The notes below the pieces were generated by a model, which did no database searches, was not told where the DNA came from, and saw nothing but the letters and a program-made list of their open reading frames with translations. This document shows positions 1 to 12,213 of a stretch of DNA of 64,000 bases, one piece after another. The position numbers were made by a program, and so were the translations under genes. Position 1 is the first letter of the stretch, and each line of letters begins with the position of its first letter. Origin of the DNA: Hordeum vulgare subsp. vulgare (Eukaryota > Streptophyta > Magnoliopsida > Poales > Poaceae); contig NW_025422655.1 in NCBI RefSeq assembly GCF_904849725.1, forward strand, positions 1 through 64,000, in the 5' to 3' direction.

Positions 1-3000
1 ATTACCAAACCCTCAAACATATGGTCAAACCACACCATGAGTTTATTAAAAGGCAAATAAGTTCATTGGGGTTATTTGAAAATTTGCAAACATACGACCG
101 GAACTATTCTAGTAAATGATGTTCTGAAATCTTCATCAGAAGGAGAACAAAAATATAGTGCAATAAAAGAATGATCAATTTGTTTGCGCCTATGATATGT
201 TTGCATAATTCATTTTTCAGTAATATGGGAGACCTCATGTAATATCCCGATTATACCCAAAATATTGTTTGCCTATAGTTGTAACTACTACTGTAGTATA
301 ATGTCCAATATCCTATTTCCTGGACATTATATTTGATAAATTTTGAATGTATGAATCAATTCATACTTAGTTTTGTTGCGTACAAAATAATTTTCTAAAT
401 CTTACAAAATATTTGGTTATAAGCCTTACAATCTTGGTTTGGGGTTGATTAGAAAATTATGGACAATTCTATTGGTCAAACTTAACAAGTTGCAAAATTT
501 CCCAAATCATAGATTTTATGTGCATCACATGTGTGATAGGGGAAATTAATTTAAGGCACTCTCACCTTACAATTCTAAATGAGTCACTCATTCTTCCTTG
601 AACACATTCAGAAGATATATGGATTACTCAACCATTATGTGGTATTATACAGATACTTCATGGTACTCATGGAAACATTTATAAAATGATTTCCAGTGTG
701 TCTCTTGTCACACAAACCATGAATGATATAACTAAATTAATTGCTCAAATTCTCAAGTAAGAGCAAGTTATCCTAAACAAGGGATAAATCCATTCGAATG
801 GACAGCTTCGTTGAACTCATTTCACAAGCAATGTCTGATTATACATAATACATTATGTAATACACATAATGGTTTAGTTCAATATCTTATGAAATATAAT
901 GAAATTAATTATAGACCAAACTTATAGAATCGTAATTTACTAGCCTCATGCTAGATAAATACGGCATTACACACCATAAGTATGATATAAATCATACCAA
1001 CTGCATAGCATACTACTTTCTCCTTGTAGTAATTACGTGGAAATCAACAAAGTATTTCCTATCTATGATAATTCGGTTACATACCAATATCACCACTCCA
1101 GCATACATCAATGGGCTCTCAAAAAAAAAATAGGGATCTATGTGAGGAATAAAGATTTATCCGTCAATCAAAATTATTCATAGCTCGTATGCTGATTGCA
1201 TCAGCAATAAGGACATTTCTGGCATTAGGGAGAGATTAGTACCACATAGCTCGTATGCTGATTCACATTCAATCCTTATATCCACGTACTCAAAGAATCT
1301 GAACAAGAAGTTTAGAATCACATATTTGCAACACATTGCAAATCTGCCACATATATTTACTGATGACAAAGGTGTTACTCAATTATATTACTGCAGTAAA
1401 GTGCAGAAAGAGTGGAGGTACCTCATAAACCACTCTTCTCCCGAAATGAGAGCAAGAGGGAGAGAAATCTGACCACACGAGATATAATCTCGCATATGCT
1501 TCCGCGGAAATAGAGGAAATCAAATCCTTAACCAGTAAATGTAATTCAACATCAAGTTGAAAGACACCTCGCTGGATGCTCATCATCCAAAGCCCGGCAT
1601 AGATGTGCACAAATGTTTGGTGTCGGGACATCGAAACACCTTGACTCCATTGTTGTAGGGAATCACAAGGAGTTAAAAGGAATAAATACATTTCCATAAA
1701 TTTCATTGATTTCTCCACAATCATATAACATAAGTCTACATTTGTCGACATATATTTCTTCTCCAAATTGCTAAAACCTTTTGGGCCCTGAACCAAAATC
1801 CATGTAAGAGTGCCTCTTGTACTCATATTGGTTCACATAAAAGGAAGCAAGTAATGAAGAATAGCACTCGCTCATCAAAGAGTGGTATTTACCACAGTAA
1901 TACCTACTCCTCATAAGTATCTTTCATATGGAATACTAAAAACTTCTCATTCATAGACAAAGTCAATGAGGTGGTGAGAAAGCGAGGCTTGTAGCAAAAG
2001 GGTTCACGCAGAGACCCTACATCGATTATGATGTAACATACCTTCTTGGTATGAGTGGAATTATGTTTCGATAATAAATACCATTGGCAGTACAAATAAT
2101 ATTATCCATGCGTTTAATGGATGCAGTGACTACATACTCATATGAGTCACTCATTTCGGAAATCTATATTAAAGTCCCTGGAGGGCTTCATTTCCGAATC
2201 CAAAAACAAATCGCAACATGTATTGTGTAAAAACTTCATAAGTCACTCTATGACTAGAAATAGTCAGAAATCATATGGTACTACCGACTAAATGATTTTC
2301 TTCTTCCCAAGGATTACTCAAAGAATGATGATTGTTTATGTGTTACCAAAGGAATCCCAAATTTGAATTCCTTATATCACATGAGTGTATATCGATGATT
2401 TCATCATCAATGTCTCCACGAGACCTAAACATACATAAAATCATCTCAAGACGGAAAATTTGGATTCAACCAAATTTAGCTTAAGTTTACAACTTGAGCA
2501 TTCTCTCAACAATACATATCAGTCTACATATATCCAAAACATATACGAGAAGTTCAATTTGATATATCATATCAACAAAAGACATGTATGGTCATACTAC
2601 CTTTGATAAGGTACAAATCCATCCATACCTAGGGGTGATAATGAAGTGATACTGGGACCCTGAAGTTCTATATCTCACTAATGTCAAAGCACTCGTATAC
2701 TTGCAAACTACGTCAGGCCTGACACTATATTTGCTATCTTTATTCGGAGTGCAACCCCCAACAAAAGGTATATGGTTGATATAAGTAAATCATCTTATAT
2801 CTGAAGATTACAGTAAATCTTGGATATTTCCATGAGGAAATAGAAGATATGACCATGATATGATGTAATGATATTGGCTTTTTATTTGATCCAAACGACG
2901 CCATATCAAATGACTGAATTTGCTGGAATAGCCTTCACATGGAAATCATATAAATGGATTTTAATGGTTATTTCCACTTATCATTCTCACATAATTGCTT

Positions 3001-3956
3001 TATCCTAAAGCATTGCAAAAATATGTATGGCTTGCAGAATGATTAACCACACTCAAAATCGTGTGGTTGAGATTCATCAGAATCGCATAACTTGATTTAT
3101 CAAGATACTTCCACTTGTGTTACTCAATACCCTACAGGTTATATGAAGAGCAATATCATAAATCAAATTGCTTAGAAATTACTTATCCTCATGATTATAG
3201 AAAGTTGAGGAAATAATTTGCAAACAAAATATTGTGATAATCCAACAGATTATACAAAATCTCATGTTCATGTCAATGTCATTGGTATGAAACATCCTCC
3301 ATATTTGCAAAGTTCAGGGGGAGTAATCTCCCAGACTATAACCTATTAACAATCATCAGATTGCATATATTGTACTCTTTTTCCCTTGACGAGTTTTTCC
3401 ATAATGGTTTCTCATAAAAGGTTTTTAACGAGATAATATAAACACAAGTATCTATATATGCCATATCATTTTCTCCTTATATTTTTCCCACTGGGTTTTA
3501 AAAGGAGTTTTCAATGGCATGTACGATTGCACTCTTTTCCCTTATGAGTTTTCTCTCAAGTTTCTCATAATGGTTTTTAGTGAGGCAATATCTTCTCAAA
3601 GATCATATGTCATACTTTCTATTTTCCCTATCGGGGTTTTTAAAGGAAGTACTCAAGACATATTAATTGTTCCCTAAACTTATCAATGAGTTTTCTCCTT
3701 CTTCAAAGGTTTTCTCATATGAGTTATCAAGAGACAATAATCATTATATGTTGCATCATTTTCTTCTTATTTTTCCCATTGGGTTTAAAGGAGTTTCAAC
3801 AACGTATCTACATTATTTTCCTCATATTTTTCCCACAGGGTTTTTGGAGGAGTATTTCTCAATATAAAGATGATGAACAATCTCAAGGCAAACATACTAA
3901 AGGAGTCTTTATCAAGATGGTGCATATAACTGAAGATAAGCATAGATTAGGGGGAG
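1..3956 (+). pseudogene. Decayed Ty1-copia pol remnant, left copy
   Basis: This is the 3' part of a copia element whose full-length copy lies at 53070-62971. No long reading frame remains. Nucleotide similarity to the antisense pol at 36079-39599 shows its origin. About 785-1110 matches the integrase core. About 1186-1390 matches the segment with the 'GCATTAGGG' run after integrase. About 2170-2500 matches the reverse transcriptase region, where a degenerate V-Y-I-D-D codon run replaces YVDD. About 2700-3150 matches RNase H. The tail at 3300-3950 is a series of CTTTTTCCC and GAGTTTT-like motifs, also present in the relative at 35527-36060. It is not expected to code for protein. Confidence 0.82.
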
Positions 3957-4131
3957 TGTTAAGGATTAATTATAATCCTAATAATCCATACTTAACAACC
4001 GCCTTTGTGGCGTCCTTTGTAAAGGTCGCGTCTGTTCAACGTGTCCCTCATTTTGTATATATAGCCTTGTGTGTCATCAATAAATAGATTCATTGTTTCA
4101 TTCCAATCGCTTCTCTCTCGTTACTCTAACA
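3957..4131 (+). repeat. 3' LTR of decayed copia element, left copy
   Basis: The sequence begins TGTTAAGG and ends CTCTAACA. It is preceded by a purine tract (AGGGGGAG) and followed by TGCAT, the same 5 bp that flank the full element at 53065-53069 and 62972-62976. It matches 62796-62971 apart from single-base indels. Confidence 0.9.
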
Positions 4132-4136
4132 TGCAT

Positions 4137-5540
4137 AACGGCCATCATGGCGTGTGCCATATTTGATAGCAGAGCCCTAATAATAATCAACAAGTGTCTC
4201 CATGTTTCTAACTAATTGGTACATATGCATTTGTGGGCAGTACTGTATACTTGGAGCATGCATTGTTTCCATAACCTGGTACTAGCATGCTTTGTTTCCA
4301 TCCTGGGAGCAAGCATTGTTTGATGCATCTTTTTTTGTGTGTGTGTGTGTGTGATTATCGTGGTCTGATGGATTGATGGTGTCATGCAGTCATTCTTGTC
4401 AACTTTCCATGCACTCATGTGGTATTTTTTTTCAATTTTATGATGGATTGAAAGCCATGGTTTGATTGAACATGGATGTTCAAATTTGTGATACTACTAA
4501 ATGTAATTATAGTATTATTGTCTGAACTTATATTTATTTAGTGATAATGCTTCGTAGGGAGGGAGGAGACTGGTGCCGATGGAGATGTGACCGCTGGACG
4601 GATTAACGCGCGCGCGGGGGGGGGGGGGGGCGGGGGGGGGGGGGGGGGGAGGGCAGGGGGATCATTGGGGGGGACGGGGGGGGGGGGACGAGGGGGTCAT
4701 TGGGTGGGGTGGGGGGGATCATTGGGGGGGGGGACACGGGGGGGGGGGGGGGGCAATGATCGCATCGTGCCAGTAATCGATCAGGTATAACGCTGCTATT
4801 TTACCGTTCGTAACCGGCTACAGCCTGCTTTGCCCCCCCCCCCATCCCATCCACTTAGGCCTTTGTATAACCGCACTTATTTTCTTCGTACTCAGCCCAT
4901 CTACCCATGACCTCGAGCCTGCAGGGAACGACCGAACGAGGGACAGGCCTCCAGGCTCCACACGAGTCCAGGCCTCAGGCTCCACCGCTCTAGCCTCCAG
5001 GGAACGAGGGATCAGGCGATCAGCGACGGAGGTCACAGAGCAGACGACGGCTGCCGTTGCCGTACACAGGTAACGTAAAAATCGGATCTCTAATCTCTGT
5101 GCAAACATGGCAGCATGGAGTTCCTTCTTCGTCTAATCGTCTTGACTCTTGAAGCAGGAGCGTCCCTTCTCCAGATTAGTACATGTGTGAACCACTAGTA
5201 GCACATTTCCTTCTGTCTTGACTCTTGAAGCAGGCCATCCTGTGGTCTGTCGTTCGCCGATCACAATCAGATCTCTCCTGTCTTCAACTCTCAAGACTCC
5301 AACGCTCCGACGCTGGCACACAGTGGAGAAGGGACATTGCAAAACCTACGAGTCTGCGACAGCAAACGCCGACACGCAGACGCAGTTGCGGACTTGCGGT
5401 TGCGGCGGACGGACAAACGAGTACACAACATAAGGATGAGCGGTTGCGGCAATAACACAAAGGAAAAAAGGTAAATTATTTTCACATGAGATTAGTTTAG
5501 TACATGTCAATTAAAATTGTACAAGTACAATTATAAAAAC
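4137..5540. other. Flank of the copia insertion; no gene recognised
   Basis: No convincing gene is seen. The stretch holds a GT microsatellite at about 4335-4353, the G-tract at 4616-4753, and a GC-richer part (4800-5450) that could be an untranslated leader of the transposase pseudogene that follows. The motif TCTTGACTCTTGAAGCAGG occurs twice, near 5138 and 5216. Short overlapping ORFs here have no coding character. Confidence 0.5.
4616..4753 (+). repeat. Long interrupted G-tract (G-quadruplex-prone)
   Basis: About 138 bp are almost pure G, broken by short words such as GATCATT, GACG and GGTCATT. Many runs of three or more G lie within a few bases of each other. The other copy, at 63456-63566, is 111 bp. 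Glycine-rich ORFs across it are composition artefacts. Confidence 0.9.
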
Positions 5541-5595
5541 TATAGGCATTAATCATGATTCATAATACTGTTATTTATTTACCTGTACTTGTGTA

Positions 5596-7115
5596 GACAA
5601 GAAGAGAAGAGAGAATCGATTCATAAATTTTTCAAACCTGTTGGTTCAAGCTCTCAGCCTAGTGAAGAGGACCAGCCTAATCAGGATGAAGGTGATGCTC
5701 AAAGTGATCACGATGTTCCCGTGTCAGAAGCTACCGAACAAGCTACAATTATAACCACAAGTTATGACCGAAAGCCTGAGAGACGTCTTTAAATTTGGCA
5801 ACTCCCTCCTGATGAGAATGATGCTTCTAGCATTTTTATATATCCAAGGGAGCTTATCAACCAATCTTACAACCACATGAGTATGAATTTAATGGAACAC
5901 GGGCTGGCCGTCGTCGATTTCAAAGGGATTGGAGCCACATGAGTATGAATTTAATGGGACAGGGGCTGGCCGTCGTCGATTTCAAAGGGATTGGTTCACA
6001 AACCATTTTGGTTGGAATATTCTACTCTAACAAATCATGCTTATTGCTTGCCTTTTTTCTATTTTCGAATAAGCCAATTGAAAAATGTGGTTCAGACACT
6101 TTCACCGATCAAAGGGTTTGATAAATCGAAAAAGGCTAACAATGGAAAAGAATGTGCTTTCCCTCACACATATGGGTAGTAATCCCAACTCAGCTCACAA
6201 TTTTGCAGTTCCATGTTATGAAAACCTGAAAAAATAAATAAATCGTGTTGATGAGGTTATTAGAGAGCAAACTAAGAAGATGGTTCCTGATGCAAGACCA
6301 AGGCTAAAGACTTCCATTGATGCCATGAGGTAAGCAAGAATGATTTAAGTCGAAACATTTATAATTTTTGAATACTCGATGACTAATAATTAGTCTTTGT
6401 TGATTGCATCAGGTGGTTAATGTTCCAAGCATGTCCCTTTAGAGGAAATGATGAATGAGAATTCCAAGAACCAAGGTAATTTCAAGGAATGATTAAGCTT
6501 TTGGCTTCTATAATAAGGATGTACATGAAGTTGTACATAATGCCCCAAAAAACGTAAAGTACACCTCACCAACCATTCAAAAGGAAATTGCTAGCATATT
6601 TTTCTGAAAAAGCGAAGACCTCAATTAAAGAGGAACTTGGTAAATAGCAAATTTTCTATCATGGTTGATGAATGTAGAGATGAGTCTAAAAAAGAGCAGA
6701 TGGCAGTAGTTCTTCGATTTGCAAACATAGAAGGGGTGATAAGAGAGCGTTTTCTTGATCTTATTCATGTTAGAGACACTGGTGCTTTGACTCTCAAGAA
6801 CACAATTATTGCCGTCCTAGTTGATAATGGGTTGAATGTGAAAGATATTAGAGGTCAAGGATATGATGGGGCTAGCAATATGAAGGGAGAGTGGAATGGG
6901 CTAAAAGCTCTAATTCTGAAAGAGTGCCCATATGCATACTATATTCATTGTCCAGCACATCAACTCCAATTAGCTCTTGTTGCTGCTTCAAGGGAGGTGC
7001 ACGAGGTCCATAATTTTTTTCAACATGATAATTTTATAGTAAATACAGTTGGTGCATCGCCCAAACGCAATGATGAGCTGCTAGAACATGTCACATATAA
7101 CCCATCTTATAGCTA
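5596..7115 (+). pseudogene. hAT-type (TTF/DUF4371-like) transposase pseudogene
   Basis: The remnant resembles plant hAT-family transposases of the class often annotated as zinc-finger MYM-type 1-like. From N to C terminus: a lysine-rich start with SIHKFFKPV (about 5610-5640), an acidic linker, a frame-shifted part with WLEYSTLTNHAYCLP (about 6010-6060) where the TTF-type zinc-finger region is expected, and an open block at 6637-7095. That block reads MVDECRDESKKEQMAVVLRF, then GQGYDGASNMKGEWNG, then HCPAHQLQLALVAASREV, the RNase H-like core typical of the family. A CAG-like splice acceptor precedes 5590. Stops and frameshifts separate the pieces, a 62 bp tandem duplication disrupts the N-terminal part, and the C-terminal dimerisation domain is missing. 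The copy is not functional. Confidence 0.82.
5873..5996 (+). repeat. 62 bp tandem duplication inside the hAT pseudogene
   Basis: Two adjacent units (5873-5934 and 5935-5996) both start CCACATGAGTATGAATTTAA and differ at a few bases. The duplication lies in the N-terminal coding part of the transposase. Confidence 0.9.
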
Positions 7116-8875
7116 ACATGTACAATAGTTGATTAGAAGAGTGTACTACTTATTTATTATATGACCCATCTTTCATTCTCACAAAGTGTCTCTATTGTAC
7201 TTGCTCCAATAAGCATTGCATGCAAAGAGGGACCACCAACATGTGGAGGAAAGGGACAGCTGCATGCGGCAGGGAATCAAACTTTACATGTGCGGAGGGA
7301 CCACCGAGAGAAAAGCAGCCGCATGGAGAAACGAAAGTGACAACATGCAAAAAAGATACTACCTCCGTTCAAGTGTATAGGACATGCGCGTAGTTTTAGG
7401 TTGTCAATTTAACTAGATACGGGTTTCCATCTAGGTAAAAGTGTTAGAGTAAAACGTGATTGAATGAAAGTGAATGGACGATTAGTCCTGATTTCTATTG
7501 ATTCTCAAATATATATACATTGGAAGAGGTGGGAAGAAGAGGTGCCTGTTTAGAGGCATCCCTCCAGAACAGGTGCATGTTGTCAATAGAGAGAGAGAAA
7601 GACATGACTGTTTGGGGGTTGGACGTCCTTTGCTAATTAATTTCTAACAAAAAACACAAAAGTATAGCTTTTCATGATTTTTATTTTCACCTTAGTTTCT
7701 TTTTGTCAAAAAAAAAACAAAATTGACAAACACTACATGAAAAAGTACATGTGAGAGACTATGAGACTTCTTAAAAACATTGATCGTTTCCTTGTACAAA
7801 TAAATTAAGTAGTTTGCTAAACTCTAATGCCGATTATATAGAAACTTCAAACTAAGTTGACGTGGAAAAAGACAATGCATCTAGAAACCAAACAAACTAA
7901 GAAGTGAACTCTAGCAAATATAAGCAATAGGAAACATGTGCATCCTCTTAACCTTCAGGCAAGAATATACATGATGTGGATGTCAGCTTAGTAACCTGGC
8001 TCTTGAGAATTGTAGAAATATTTCCAAAGGATGATTTCTTAGTGAAAGCAAACAATAAGAATGTGAACAAATCTTTTTTTTTTGAAAGCACACGCTAGCT
8101 AATTTGTACACTTGTACTCTGCACAATGTGTTGAGTGCTAACTTTTGGTTTAAAAAAAGGTTTGCTTGATAATTTCTAAACTCCATGGCGAGCGCACCCT
8201 GCATCGATGCTATGGACGTCGTATGCATGTTGCTGCTCGCCAAAAAAGGCGGCATGCCGTCGACACTGGTGTGGAGAGGAGTCTTCCGAGCGGCGGCACG
8301 CGGCAGATTATGGAGCGGCAACGAATTGCTAGGTGTTGGTGCGAGATTTTTCTAGAGAGCCTACGAGCATGGAACGGGACATGTGGAAAGAATTAAGAGA
8401 AGGAAGGGCCAACGTTATGGTGTACGTGGCATCTCGAACTATCAATATTTGATCAAAACAGTGAACGACACAATCAATCGCTGGCCCAGTAAAAAATACC
8501 ACCACAGAAACAACTTCACCACACGAAGCCCCCCAGAAAACCAGGAAGCTGCATCTGAAAATCAAGAAGCTCCATCATCAACTGCCAGTCAACGGCAAAC
8601 GTGGCAACATGCATGCCTCATTCAACAGCCAAAAGATTCACGTGAACCGGAGCAAGGCATGCATTCCCAGCAACACGTCAAGACATGCAGCAACCGAGCA
8701 AGACATGCAGCAGAGAAAACGTCAACGTCACGGCCTACAGTAAATGCGGTGCACAACCAAACAAATAACACATGCATGCATGCTCCTTGCATACCCAAAC
8801 AAAAGGACACTCTAACCGAGCAAGACATGCATGCGCGTGCATTAACACCCGCTTTAGTATATAAGTAAGTATTTA
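7116..8875. other. Gene-poor interval
   Basis: No gene is supported. Near 7360-7445 there is a one-sided Stowaway-like start (CTACCTCCGTTC) without a matching end. An ORF at 8383-8868 is rich in Q, H and T, lacks motifs, and overlaps AT- and CATG-rich sequence; I do not accept it as a gene. The motif CATGCATGC recurs around 8610-8840. Confidence 0.5.
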
Positions 8876-9035
8876 CTCCGTTCCTAAATATAAGTCTTTT
8901 AAGCGATTTCAGTAAGAGTCTACATACGGAACAAAATGATTGAATCTATATTTTAAATTATGTCTATATATATACATCTGTACGTAGTCCAGTAGTGAAA
9001 TATCTAGAAAGACTTATATTTAGAAACGGAGGGAG
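8876..9035. mobile_element. Stowaway-type MITE
   Basis: Inverted ends CTCCGTTCCTAAATATAAG and CTTATATTTAGAAACGGAGGGAG enclose 160 bp, flanked by TA on both sides. This is the classic Tc1/Mariner-derived Stowaway architecture of grasses. Confidence 0.88.
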
Positions 9036-9696
9036 TATATGTTTAAACTTCATTACTGTTCGTTGTTGTTGATGCTGAAGTGAACAGTCAACCCTGGAAA
9101 AATAGAAAAAATAATTGTATTGTTACTATCCAATGATGTTGACATGCCGTGAAAATGAATAGTGCATGGTAAAAGAAATTAAAGACCCCATTACACGTGT
9201 CATTTTTACAAAAGCAGTAATTTTTTCTAAAAAACAGAAAAATCGAATTCAGAAAAACCTCTGCTACCGAGAAAAATGTTTATGAGTGTTGCTTAGAAGA
9301 AACTCGGCAAATATATTACACCTGGCATTTCAATTAAGAAAATGTAAAAATGAAAATATTTTTCAAGTTGCTGTTAGTCAAAACCCGGCAAACGAAGACC
9401 GCCATCACGGCTCCGTCCATTGCTGCTAGACATTGCCCATATGTCAGTATTCGTTGAATTGTTTTATCAGTAACTTGGCGAGCTATTTTCGTCGCTAGTT
9501 TTTTTTGTTAGCCGAGTCTGTTTTCGTCAGAACTCGACAAACAACACCGCTCTGTCGAGTTACGAATTACCGTCAAGTTCAGATACGGATCAAACTCAAT
9601 AGATAGAATGTAGTGCCCGATAAAATTCACTCGGCAAAGAATAGGAACTCAGGACAAAACGCGATTCCAGTACTGCACGAGCATGTTTAATTACTA

Positions 9697-9857
9697 CTCC
9701 ATTCGTTCCTAAATATAAGACCTTTTAAAAAATTTACTATGGACTACAGACGAAGCAAAATGAGTGAATCTACAATTTAAAATATATTTATATACGTCCG
9801 TATGTAGCTTATAATAAAAATCTTCAAAAGGTCCTATATTTGAAAATGGAAGGAATA
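9697..9857. mobile_element. Diverged Stowaway-type MITE
   Basis: The left end reads CTCCATTCGTTCCTAAATATAAGACC and the right end reads GGTCCTATATTTGAAAATGGAAGGAA, an imperfect inverted repeat. It matches the 8876-9035 element in layout but has more mismatches, so it is older. The flanking TA is less clear on the right. Confidence 0.7.
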
Positions 9858-10041
9858 GTTATTATTATTAGGTATAGATAAAGATTGTGTATGGCGAATC
9901 AGACTGCACGTCTCCCATGGCACACTAAGAACAAGTACAATAAGACGACATAATCAGACTATGAGGATTAGAATATTATATCCTTGCTTAGTTAGATGAG
10001 AGAGAGGAGGAGAGAGAAGAGAACCGGGCTCTTGGTGAGTA

Positions 10042-10342
10042 CTCCCTCCGTCCGATGAAAAGTGTACATATAGATATTTTAAGACAAATTATGAAGTGAA
10101 GTAAAAAATGCATTGGAAATGTGCAAGTCACTATCTCTCTCCTCTTTAATTATCCAACCCTCAATGAGCTAAGTGCATGTAAAAATTAAAAAGATTATAT
10201 GTAAAATGTTATTGATCTTGATTACCGTGTGATGAAAGAGAAGCATTTCTTTCTACTTTAAAGTGCATTGGTAAGATAAAAGTACACTCTTTTATGGACA
10301 AATTTTAAAACTGAACGTACACTCTTTACCGGACAAAGGGAG
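10042..10342. mobile_element. Stowaway-like MITE, 301 bp
   Basis: It starts CTCCCTCCGTCCGATGAAAAG and ends ACTCTTTACCGGACAAAGGGAG, imperfect inverted ends flanked by TA (10040-10041 and 10343-10344). It is longer than the other Stowaway copies here and carries no coding sequence. Confidence 0.75.
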
Positions 10343-10962
10343 TAGCCAGCTACAGCATGAGACCCAAAACACTCTGTGAGATTGTAAGGTGGACCAACTA
10401 TTACTAAAGTAGTACACATTTAAAATTTACTATTGTATATGCCGGCTATTAGATTGGCTCTGTATGACATAGTAACTCCTTATAAACGATTGTTGGTTGT
10501 ATTATGAACCATGCTCTAAGATGAGCTGCTGTTCATGCGTTGCCTTTGCAGTCGTATATTTATTGTTTCTTGACTACGTATCTGTTTGTAATTGAAAAGG
10601 TAATCCAATTCCCAAGGACCGACGCTGCGCGTTCCTTGCCCACTCGCTTATCAATCGAGGTCTCCATACTGCATCACTAACTAAGCTGCCCCCCCCCCCC
10701 CCCCCCCCCCACCAAACACCCACACATGGTCATCTACACGCAGCTGCTGCGAAGCTCAATTATTGTACAATTTCTCCTCCACTTCCATTTCGCATCCCCT
10801 CCTTCTCCTCCACTTCCATCTGAAGCTCCATCGTCTTCACTTTACTCGGCCGCAAGCAGCAAGGCTTTCAGGTAGTGTACATCCTGTCTGAGATGCATAT
10901 ATGTAGGTTGGCTTGTTATTTGCAACTGGGGATCTGCCGTCTGCTGATTCACCATTGATCCC

Positions 10963-11034
10963 AGATCTCTGGCAGATCAACTTTCCACCAATCTTCGCAG
11001 ATCTCTGGCAGATCAACTTTCCATCAATCTGCGA
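10963..11034. repeat. 36 bp tandem duplication
   Basis: Two adjacent 36 bp units begin AGATCTCTGGCAGATCAACT and differ at two or three bases. There is no coding context. Confidence 0.85.
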
Positions 11035-11404
11035 CTACGCTGAAAGTTCCTAGGGACACCATCCACACATAACGGGCTCGGAGAGAGTTCGAGTCGCAGC
11101 TGTACGTGCACAACAAGGACGGTCAAAATAAAAATTGCTGCTTTTTCTTGTCTTTGCGTTTTTTTTAAAAGGAGGAACAAAACCCCCGGCCTCTGCATCA
11201 ATCGATGCATGCAGCCATCAGGTCTTTGCGTAATAGGAGTATATAGGTAAGTGAGTGATCTTAATTCGTTCAGTATTGCATATATATGTATATCGATATT
11301 ACTGCTCAATTAGCTACTTTGGTAATTGGGGATTCGGATGGAGAATCCCCAATTAGCTCATACTGTATGCAAACTTCGAATTTGGGTATAGAGAATGGAT
11401 GATC

Positions 11405-11752
11405 AGCTCCCGGCTCCCTCCCTACGCACCGTCTATGAACAGTTAAAAAATCTGAAACTTTGCAACATTAAAAATGATCAAACTTTGTAGTGCTTGCAAG
11501 TTTTCATGTGAAAAAACCATTCGAGGGGCTCTAAACACAAAAAAGATTTCAGAGCTTGAAGTTTTCAACACTTTTAGCATTAAAATTTGAAACTCCTTTG
11601 TACACCTTTCTCTACATGATATTTTGGCATGAAAACTAGCAAAAACCTACAAGTTTGACTATCTTTGATGTTGCAAAGTTCTAGTTTTTTTTCTTCTATT
11701 TGTTTGAATTTACTGTTCATAGAGGTTGTCTAGGCACCCCGGAAGCTATAAT
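11405..11752. mobile_element. Foldback/inverted-repeat element
   Basis: The two halves are imperfect inverted repeats. The left half contains CTATGAACAGT followed by AACTTTGCAACATTAAAAATG. The right half contains the reverse complement of AACTTTGCAACATCAAAGATA followed by ACTGTTCATAG. The outer ends (GCTCCCGG and CCCGGAAGC) also pair. It has no coding capacity, and I could not assign a superfamily or a target duplication. Confidence 0.55.
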
Positions 11753-12213
11753 TCAGATACGAGGAGACGGTATCCTCATTGCTTGCTACCCCCCCCCCCC
11801 CCCCCCCCCCCGCGGGGGGTAATTGGGCTCTCCAGAAACAAATCGAGTTTTTCGAAGTTAAATGCTGAAAATAGCTAAATGTAACGCCGTCTATCATTGA
11901 AAGTAAAACTGACAAAGTGTGAGAAAATAATAGCTGCTGCTAGTGCCTTGCCGCTGAAGTTACAACAGATTCGCTACCACTATGCTACCATATTGATTGT
12001 GCACCGTAAGAGTTCAATAACTATCTATTATATGCTAAAAAGTTGAATTCAAAATTTGTTTGAAATATTCGAGTTGTATTTTGCCGCATCCATGGCAACC
12101 GCAACTTACAGTACTCCTCTGTAGAAATACTTACTTTGGCAGCTAAAACATTTGCTCATGCATACATGATGACCTTGCTCTTGTTTCTAGGGAAAAGAAC
12201 CTACCGACTACAA
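11753..12213. other. Region upstream of the kinase gene
   Basis: It holds a C-tract of about 20 bp at about 11791-11810 and AT-rich sequence. An acceptor-like TTTCTAG sits at about 12184-12190, just upstream of the chosen kinase start, so an upstream leader or coding exon could exist, but I recognise none. Confidence 0.4.

Larger units (their letters stand above)
1..5186. repeat. Left copy of a duplicated block shared by both window edges
   Basis: This block aligns end to end with 58836-64000 in the same orientation, at an offset of about 58.8 kb. It covers the 3' part of a decayed copia element, its 3' LTR, the TSD TGCAT and about 1 kb of flank with a G-tract. The differences I saw are mostly single-base insertions or deletions (near 69, 746, 913, 1404, 2660 and 3497, for example), with only a few substitutions (near 2345 and 5173). 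The G-tract is 138 bp here and 111 bp in the right copy. Both copies are cut by the window ends. It is either a tandem duplication of at least 58 kb or an assembly effect. Confidence 0.93.
9036..11404. other. Gene-poor interval with two MITEs
   Basis: Apart from the two Stowaway-like elements listed and a 36 bp tandem duplication, I see no gene. A C-tract of about 20 bp lies at about 10691-10711. The sequence around 10740-10880 is C/T-rich, like a 5' leader, but no ORF follows it. Confidence 0.5.

Noticed and set aside
4587..4790. Glycine-rich protein ORF
   Set aside because: It is the translation of a G-tract, and its length differs between the two copies of the block.
8383..8868. 161-codon ORF
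   Set aside because: Low-complexity composition, no homology I recognise, and no splice or promoter context.
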